Assembly (NCBI GenBank): GCA_023014335.1
Contig: JAECYW010000002.1
Coordinates: forward strand, 3,472,001-3,536,000
Source of the DNA: Galerina marginata
Lineage: Eukaryota > Basidiomycota > Agaricomycetes > Agaricales > Galerinaceae
Direction: 5' to 3'
Length of the DNA: 64,000 nucleotides
Below are positions 55,201-64,000 of this stretch, piece by piece. How positions within the stretch are numbered: position 1 is the first letter of the stretch; each line of letters starts with the position of its first letter. A model generated the notes under the pieces. It did no database searches, was not told where the DNA came from, and worked only from the letters and a program-made list of their open reading frames with translations. The position numbers and the translations under genes were made by a program.

Positions 55201-58200
55201 ACAAGTTCTTTTACTACGTAAGAACTTGTAACAAGATTAATTCATACGTCGCTTAGTTTTTATCAGATTGCCTTGAAACAAAGTGTGTAATTATCAGAAA
55301 AATTAGGGCTAAAAGATGGTGTCACATAGGTATTGTCACATTTCTATGTGACTTACCAAATGCGGAATATTGTTCAAAATACACTATATTGGAAGATTTA
55401 AAGGCATTAAAATAAAATAAAAATACAGATGATGTTTTTGTTACCTAAGGGATGGTCTGTGCACACATATCACATGACATACCCCTGAGAATATATTGGT
55501 CTAACTTGGTGCCTCAACTGATTTCAAGGGATTTGCACAAAGTCCTGCTGTGAGTTTGATTATGTAAGCTTCTAGAACATTATTTTCATGTTATTTGGTT
55601 ATGTTTTGCAATGTTTGGTGTGCCTTGTATGGGTTATCCAGTCAGTTTAACATCAATTTTCGGATTTTCACCAAGTTGAGCTGACTGTTTGCCTGATTTG
55701 GACACCATGACATCATTGCAAAACATATGTAAATATTTGTACATTATTCTAGATTTGTCTGGGCAACACATTTTAGTATATCTAGCTCACTGAAATCTGT
55801 TTTAAGTGTAAATTCACACAAATTTCCGCTTTTTGGGTTGTGTGAACAAGTCACATGACCTAATCGACCCTGGATACACTTGCCACATGAAAGCCCTGAT
55901 TTTTACGAATTTTTTGATACCAAAATCATCAAAATTGGCCCAGTAATGGCTGAGATACAGAAACCATGCAGGGTCACTATAGCAGTGGGAGAATTTCCAA
56001 CCATTGCGTTAGAAACCATTTCTGCCTGCTATGCAGGCCGGAAAACAAGTTCTTTTACTACGTAAGAACTTGTAACAAGATTAATTCATACGTCGCTTAG
56101 TTTTTATCAGATTGCCTTGAAACAAAGTGTGTAATTATCAGAAAAATTAGGGCTAAAAGATGGTGTCACATAGGTATTGTCACATTTCTATGTGACTTAC
56201 CAAATGCGGAATATTGTTCAAAATACACTATATTGGAAGATTTAAAGGCATTAAAATAAAATAAAAATACAGATGATGTTTTTGTTACCTAAGGGATGGT
56301 CTGTGCACACATATCACATGACATACCCCTGAGAATATATTGGTCTAACTTGGTGCCTCAACTGATTTCAAGGGATTTGCACAAAGTCCTGCTGTGAGTT
56401 TGATTATGTAAGCTTCTAGAACATTATTTTCATGTTATTTGGTTATGTTTTGCAATGTTTGGTGTGCCTTGTATGGGTTATCCAGTCAGTTTAACATCAA
56501 TTTTCGGATTTTCACCAAGTTGAGCTGACTGTTTGCCTGATTTGGACACCATGACATCATTGCAAAACATATGTAAATATTTGTACATTATTCTAGATTT
56601 GTCTGGGCAACACATTTTAGTATATCTAGCTCACTGAAATCTGTTTTAAGTGTAAATTCACACAAATTTCCGCTTTTTGGGTTGTGTGAACAAGTCACAT
56701 GACCTAATCGACCCTGGATACACTTGCCACATGAAAGCCCTGATTTTTACGAATTTTTTGATACCAAAATCATCAAAATTGGCCCAGTAATGGCTGAGAT
56801 ACAGAAACCATGCAGGGTCACTATAGCAGTGGGAGAATTTCCAACCATTGCGTTAGAAACCATTTCTGCCTGCTATGCAGGCCGGAAAACAAGTTCTTTT
56901 ACTACGTAAGAACTTGTAACAAGATTAATTCATACGTCGCTTAGTTTTTATCAGATTGCCTTGAAACAAAGTGTGTAATTATCAGAAAAATTAGGGCTAA
57001 AAGATGGTGTCACATAGGTATTGTCACATTTCTATGTGACTTACCAAATGCGGAATATTGTTCAAAATACACTATATTGGAAGATTTAAAGGCATTAAAA
57101 TAAAATAAAAATACAGATGATGTTTTTGTTACCTAAGGGATGGTCTGTGCACACATATCACATGACATACCCCTGAGAATATATTGGTCTAACTTGGTGC
57201 CTCAACTGATTTCAAGGGATTTGCACAAAGTCCTGCTGTGAGTTTGATTATGTAAGCTTCTAGAACATTATTTTCATGTTATTTGGTTATGTTTTGCAAT
57301 GTTTGGTGTGCCTTGTATGGGTTATCCAGTCAGTTTAACATCAATTTTCGGATTTTCACCAAGTTGAGCTGACTGTTTGCCTGATTTGGACACCATGACA
57401 TCATTGCAAAACATATGTAAATATTTGTACATTATTCTAGATTTGTCTGGGCAACACATTTTAGTATATCTAGCTCACTGAAATCTGTTTTAAGTGTAAA
57501 TTCACACAAATTTCCGCTTTTTGGGTTGTGTGAACAAGTCACATGACCTAATCGACCCTGGATACACTTGCCACATGAAAGCCCTGATTTTTACGAATTT
57601 TTTGATACCAAAATCATCAAAATTGGCCCAGTAATGGCTGAGATACAGAAACCATGCAGGGTCACTATAGCAGTGGGAGAATTTCCAACCATTGCGTTAG
57701 AAACCATTTCTGCCTGCTATGCAGGCCGGAAAACAAGTTCTTTTACTACGTAAGAACTTGTAACAAGATTAATTCATACGTCGCTTAGTTTTTATCAGAT
57801 TGCCTTGAAACAAAGTGTGTAATTATCAGAAAAATTAGGGCTAAAAGATGGTGTCACATAGGTATTGTCACATTTCTATGTGACTTACCAAATGCGGAAT
57901 ATTGTTCAAAATACACTATATTGGAAGATTTAAAGGCATTAAAATAAAATAAAAATACAGATGATGTTTTTGTTACCTAAGGGATGGTCTGTGCACACAT
58001 ATCACATGACATACCCCTGAGAATATATTGGTCTAACTTGGTGCCTCAACTGATTTCAAGGGATTTGCACAAAGTCCTGCTGTGAGTTTGATTATGTAAG
58101 CTTCTAGAACATTATTTTCATGTTATTTGGTTATGTTTTGCAATGTTTGGTGTGCCTTGTATGGGTTATCCAGTCAGTTTAACATCAATTTTCGGATTTT

Positions 58201-61200
58201 CACCAAGTTGAGCTGACTGTTTGCCTGATTTGGACACCATGACATCATTGCAAAACATATGTAAATATTTGTACATTATTCTAGATTTGTCTGGGCAACA
58301 CATTTTAGTATATCTAGCTCACTGAAATCTGTTTTAAGTGTAAATTCACACAAATTTCCGCTTTTTGGGTTGTGTGAACAAGTCACATGACCTAATCGAC
58401 CCTGGATACACTTGCCACATGAAAGCCCTGATTTTTACGAATTTTTTGATACCAAAATCATCAAAATTGGCCCAGTAATGGCTGAGATACAGAAACCATG
58501 CAGGGTCACTATAGCAGTGGGAGAATTTCCAACCATTGCGTTAGAAACCATTTCTGCCTGCTATGCAGGCCGGAAAACAAGTTCTTTTACTACGTAAGAA
58601 CTTGTAACAAGATTAATTCATACGTCGCTTAGTTTTTATCAGATTGCCTTGAAACAAAGTGTGTAATTATCAGAAAAATTAGGGCTAAAAGATGGTGTCA
58701 CATAGGTATTGTCACATTTCTATGTGACTTACCAAATGCGGAATATTGTTCAAAATACACTATATTGGAAGATTTAAAGGCATTAAAATAAAATAAAAAT
58801 ACAGATGATGTTTTTGTTACCTAAGGGATGGTCTGTGCACACATATCACATGACATACCCCTGAGAATATATTGGTCTAACTTGGTGCCTCAACTGATTT
58901 CAAGGGATTTGCACAAAGTCCTGCTGTGAGTTTGATTATGTAAGCTTCTAGAACATTATTTTCATGTTATTTGGTTATGTTTTGCAATGTTTGGTGTGCC
59001 TTGTATGGGTTATCCAGTCAGTTTAACATCAATTTTCGGATTTTCACCAAGTTGAGCTGACTGTTTGCCTGATTTGGACACCATGACATCATTGCAAAAC
59101 ATATGTAAATATTTGTACATTATTCTAGATTTGTCTGGGCAACACATTTTAGTATATCTAGCTCACTGAAATCTGTTTTAAGTGTAAATTCACACAAATT
59201 TCCGCTTTTTGGGTTGTGTGAACAAGTCACATGACCTAATCGACCCTGGATACACTTGCCACATGAAAGCCCTGATTTTTACGAATTTTTTGATACCAAA
59301 ATCATCAAAATTGGCCCAGTAATGGCTGAGATACAGAAACCATGCAGGGTCACTATAGCAGTGGGAGAATTTCCAACCATTGCGTTAGAAACCATTTCTG
59401 CCTGCTATGCAGGCCGGAAAACAAGTTCTTTTACTACGTAAGAACTTGTAACAAGATTAATTCATACGTCGCTTAGTTTTTATCAGATTGCCTTGAAACA
59501 AAGTGTGTAATTATCAGAAAAATTAGGGCTAAAAGATGGTGTCACATAGGTATTGTCACATTTCTATGTGACTTACCAAATGCGGAATATTGTTCAAAAT
59601 ACACTATATTGGAAGATTTAAAGGCATTAAAATAAAATAAAAATACAGATGATGTTTTTGTTACCTAAGGGATGGTCTGTGCACACATATCACATGACAT
59701 ACCCCTGAGAATATATTGGTCTAACTTGGTGCCTCAACTGATTTCAAGGGATTTGCACAAAGTCCTGCTGTGAGTTTGATTATGTAAGCTTCTAGAACAT
59801 TATTTTCATGTTATTTGGTTATGTTTTGCAATGTTTGGTGTGCCTTGTATGGGTTATCCAGTCAGTTTAACATCAATTTTCGGATTTTCACCAAGTTGAG
59901 CTGACTGTTTGCCTGATTTGGACACCATGACATCATTGCAAAACATATGTAAATATTTGTACATTATTCTAGATTTGTCTGGGCAACACATTTTAGTATA
60001 TCTAGCTCACTGAAATCTGTTTTAAGTGTAAATTCACACAAATTTCCGCTTTTTGGGTTGTGTGAACAAGTCACATGACCTAATCGACCCTGGATACACT
60101 TGCCACATGAAAGCCCTGATTTTTACGAATTTTTTGATACCAAAATCATCAAAATTGGCCCAGTAATGGCTGAGATACAGAAACCATGCAGGGTCACTAT
60201 AGCAGTGGGAGAATTTCCAACCATTGCGTTAGAAACCATTTCTGCCTGCTATGCAGGCCGGAAAACAAGTTCTTTTACTACGTAAGAACTTGTAACAAGA
60301 TTAATTCATACGTCGCTTAGTTTTTATCAGATTGCCTTGAAACAAAGTGTGTAATTATCAGAAAAATTAGGGCTAAAAGATGGTGTCACATAGGTATTGT
60401 CACATTTCTATGTGACTTACCAAATGCGGAATATTGTTCAAAATACACTATATTGGAAGATTTAAAGGCATTAAAATAAAATAAAAATACAGATGATGTT
60501 TTTGTTACCTAAGGGATGGTCTGTGCACACATATCACATGACATACCCCTGAGAATATATTGGTCTAACTTGGTGCCTCAACTGATTTCAAGGGATTTGC
60601 ACAAAGTCCTGCTGTGAGTTTGATTATGTAAGCTTCTAGAACATTATTTTCATGTTATTTGGTTATGTTTTGCAATGTTTGGTGTGCCTTGTATGGGTTA
60701 TCCAGTCAGTTTAACATCAATTTTCGGATTTTCACCAAGTTGAGCTGACTGTTTGCCTGATTTGGACACCATGACATCATTGCAAAACATATGTAAATAT
60801 TTGTACATTATTCTAGATTTGTCTGGGCAACACATTTTAGTATATCTAGCTCACTGAAATCTGTTTTAAGTGTAAATTCACACAAATTTCCGCTTTTTGG
60901 GTTGTGTGAACAAGTCACATGACCTAATCGACCCTGGATACACTTGCCACATGAAAGCCCTGATTTTTACGAATTTTTTGATACCAAAATCATCAAAATT
61001 GGCCCAGTAATGGCTGAGATACAGAAACCATGCAGGGTCACTATAGCAGTGGGAGAATTTCCAACCATTGCGTTAGAAACCATTTCTGCCTGCTATGCAG
61101 GCCGGAAAACAAGTTCTTTTACTACGTAAGAACTTGTAACAAGATTAATTCATACGTCGCTTAGTTTTTATCAGATTGCCTTGAAACAAAGTGTGTAATT

Positions 61201-64000
61201 ATCAGAAAAATTAGGGCTAAAAGATGGTGTCACATAGGTATTGTCACATTTCTATGTGACTTACCAAATGCGGAATATTGTTCAAAATACACTATATTGG
61301 AAGATTTAAAGGCATTAAAATAAAATAAAAATACAGATGATGTTTTTGTTACCTAAGGGATGGTCTGTGCACACATATCACATGACATACCCCTGAGAAT
61401 ATATTGGTCTAACTTGGTGCCTCAACTGATTTCAAGGGATTTGCACAAAGTCCTGCTGTGAGTTTGATTATGTAAGCTTCTAGAACATTATTTTCATGTT
61501 ATTTGGTTATGTTTTGCAATGTTTGGTGTGCCTTGTATGGGTTATCCAGTCAGTTTAACATCAATTTTCGGATTTTCACCAAGTTGAGCTGACTGTTTGC
61601 CTGATTTGGACACCATGACATCATTGCAAAACATATGTAAATATTTGTACATTATTCTAGATTTGTCTGGGCAACACATTTTAGTATATCTAGCTCACTG
61701 AAATCTGTTTTAAGTGTAAATTCACACAAATTTCCGCTTTTTGGGTTGTGTGAACAAGTCACATGACCTAATCGACCCTGGATACACTTGCCACATGAAA
61801 GCCCTGATTTTTACGAATTTTTTGATACCAAAATCATCAAAATTGGCCCAGTAATGGCTGAGATACAGAAACCATGCAGGGTCACTATAGCAGTGGGAGA
61901 ATTTCCAACCATTGCGTTAGAAACCATTTCTGCCTGCTATGCAGGCCGGAAAACAAGTTCTTTTACTACGTAAGAACTTGTAACAAGATTAATTCATACG
62001 TCGCTTAGTTTTTATCAGATTGCCTTGAAACAAAGTGTGTAATTATCAGAAAAATTAGGGCTAAAAGATGGTGTCACATAGGTATTGTCACATTTCTATG
62101 TGACTTACCAAATGCGGAATATTGTTCAAAATACACTATATTGGAAGATTTAAAGGCATTAAAATAAAATAAAAATACAGATGATGTTTTTGTTACCTAA
62201 GGGATGGTCTGTGCACACATATCACATGACATACCCCTGAGAATATATTGGTCTAACTTGGTGCCTCAACTGATTTCAAGGGATTTGCACAAAGTCCTGC
62301 TGTGAGTTTGATTATGTAAGCTTCTAGAACATTATTTTCATGTTATTTGGTTATGTTTTGCAATGTTTGGTGTGCCTTGTATGGGTTATCCAGTCAGTTT
62401 AACATCAATTTTCGGATTTTCACCAAGTTGAGCTGACTGTTTGCCTGATTTGGACACCATGACATCATTGCAAAACATATGTAAATATTTGTACATTATT
62501 CTAGATTTGTCTGGGCAACACATTTTAGTATATCTAGCTCACTGAAATCTGTTTTAAGTGTAAATTCACACAAATTTCCGCTTTTTGGGTTGTGTGAACA
62601 AGTCACATGACCTAATCGACCCTGGATACACTTGCCACATGAAAGCCCTGATTTTTACGAATTTTTTGATACCAAAATCATCAAAATTGGCCCAGTAATG
62701 GCTGAGATACAGAAACCATGCAGGGTCACTATAGCAGTGGGAGAATTTCCAACCATTGCGTTAGAAACCATTTCTGCCTGCTATGCAGGCCGGAAAACAA
62801 GTTCTTTTACTACGTAAGAACTTGTAACAAGATTAATTCATACGTCGCTTAGTTTTTATCAGATTGCCTTGAAACAAAGTGTGTAATTATCAGAAAAATT
62901 AGGGCTAAAAGATGGTGTCACATAGGTATTGTCACATTTCTATGTGACTTACCAAATGCGGAATATTGTTCAAAATACACTATATTGGAAGATTTAAAGG
63001 CATTAAAATAAAATAAAAATACAGATGATGTTTTTGTTACCTAAGGGATGGTCTGTGCACACATATCACATGACATACCCCTGAGAATATATTGGTCTAA
63101 CTTGGTGCCTCAACTGATTTCAAGGGATTTGCACAAAGTCCTGCTGTGAGTTTGATTATGTAAGCTTCTAGAACATTATTTTCATGTTATTTGGTTATGT
63201 TTTGCAATGTTTGGTGTGCCTTGTATGGGTTATCCAGTCAGTTTAACATCAATTTTCGGATTTTCACCAAGTTGAGCTGACTGTTTGCCTGATTTGGACA
63301 CCATGACATCATTGCAAAACATATGTAAATATTTGTACATTATTCTAGATTTGTCTGGGCAACACATTTTAGTATATCTAGCTCACTGAAATCTGTTTTA
63401 AGTGTAAATTCACACAAATTTCCGCTTTTTGGGTTGTGTGAACAAGTCACATGACCTAATCGACCCTGGATACACTTGCCACATGAAAGCCCTGATTTTT
63501 ACGAATTTTTTGATACCAAAATCATCAAAATTGGCCCAGTAATGGCTGAGATACAGAAACCATGCAGGGTCACTATAGCAGTGGGAGAATTTCCAACCAT
63601 TGCGTTAGAAACCATTTCTGCCTGCTATGCAGGCCGGAAAACAAGTTCTTTTACTACGTAAGAACTTGTAACAAGATTAATTCATACGTCGCTTAGTTTT
63701 TATCAGATTGCCTTGAAACAAAGTGTGTAATTATCAGAAAAATTAGGGCTAAAAGATGGTGTCACATAGGTATTGTCACATTTCTATGTGACTTACCAAA
63801 TGCGGAATATTGTTCAAAATACACTATATTGGAAGATTTAAAGGCATTAAAATAAAATAAAAATACAGATGATGTTTTTGTTACCTAAGGGATGGTCTGT
63901 GCACACATATCACATGACATACCCCTGAGAATATATTGGTCTAACTTGGTGCCTCAACTGATTTCAAGGGATTTGCACAAAGTCCTGCTGTGAGTTTGAT
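52297..64000 (-). mobile_element. Family-A Helentron expanded into a satellite array (runs off window)
   Basis: The 3' end lies at 52297 on the plus map (CTTGGTCAGAGG, i.e. CCAAG on minus, followed by host T). A 403-bp end module (52297-52699) ends with the 5' terminus CTTGTAA at 52699. From 52700 on, 844-bp units repeat: 13 complete units (52700-63671) and part of a fourteenth (63672-64000). Each finishes with a full Helentron 5' end (GTTCTTTTACTACGTAAGAA hairpin). No coding gene. The 61-codon frame in each unit is discussed among rejected items. Confidence 0.93.
52700..64000 (-). repeat. 844-bp tandem satellite, 13.4 units visible
   Basis: Unit borders at 52700 + n x 844. Units looked identical wherever I compared them by eye, and one 61-codon frame is exactly conserved in all 13. 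Unit sequence is homologous, in inverse orientation on this map, to the 890-bp unit of the other two elements. The extra 46 bp there include a second GTTACAAGTTCTTATTGTAG near the unit end. Confidence 0.95.

Noticed and set aside
52700..64000. CRISPR-like or rDNA-like array
   Set aside because: Units are 844 bp without repeat-spacer alternation and contain no rRNA sequence. Helentron ends explain the structure.

Overview
This window looks like a transposon-crowded stretch of a filamentous fungus nuclear genome, most likely a mushroom-type basidiomycete. Evidence: genes are broken by many short GT...AG introns (about 50-60 nt). The gene families resemble uncharacterised Agaricomycete families. 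The mobile elements are Helitron2/Helentron-type rolling-circle elements, a Tad1/I-like LINE with gag zinc knuckles, EN, RT and RNase H, and a copia remnant. The taxonomic call is inference. I saw no tRNA, rRNA or CRISPR.

Layout. 1-6559: three intron-rich host-type genes (A on minus, cut by the left edge; B and C on plus; C has a nucleotidyltransferase-like part). 6697-7341: a 334-bp fold-back repeat, then three perfect 42-52 bp palindromes. 7850-9180: scrap zone with a minus-strand Helentron 5' end, copia RNase H plus 3' LTR, a Helentron 3' half and a LINE fragment. 9181 to about 20.4 kb: an autonomous Helentron on minus whose 2608-codon Rep-helicase ORF is split by a 3077-bp non-autonomous Helentron (14071-17147). 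20458-34721: gene D (minus, JmjC-like), split by full-length LINE-1 (22941-32560), which itself holds a reversed LINE copy and a family-B Helentron that holds a family-A Helentron. 35153-43071: GC-rich gene remnants and minisatellites with Helentron insertions (36332-38518, 41090-42732). 43072-49998: LINE-2, nearly intact, with one 385-bp Helentron in ORF2. 50063-52296: decayed gene E. 52297-64000: a minus-strand family-A Helentron that has become a satellite of at least 13 tandem 844-bp units running off the window.

Nesting lets many borders be set to the base. Family-A Helentrons begin TTACAAGTTCTTAC and carry the inverted copy GTAAGAACTTGT near the 3' end, followed by a GCCAT/ATGGC hairpin and the end CCAAG. 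Insertions leave no target duplication and always have T on the 3' side. LINE copies have poly-A tails and 16-17 bp duplications.

Most notable: (1) family-A elements form a ladder built on one 385-407 bp end module plus 0, 2, 3 or at least 13 copies of an 890/844-bp unit, each unit starting with a complete Helentron 5' end; (2) the autonomous Rep-helicase carries a C-terminal ubiquitin-protease-like domain; (3) perfect palindromes containing CCCTAA/TTAGGG recur 27 kb apart with matching changes in both arms.
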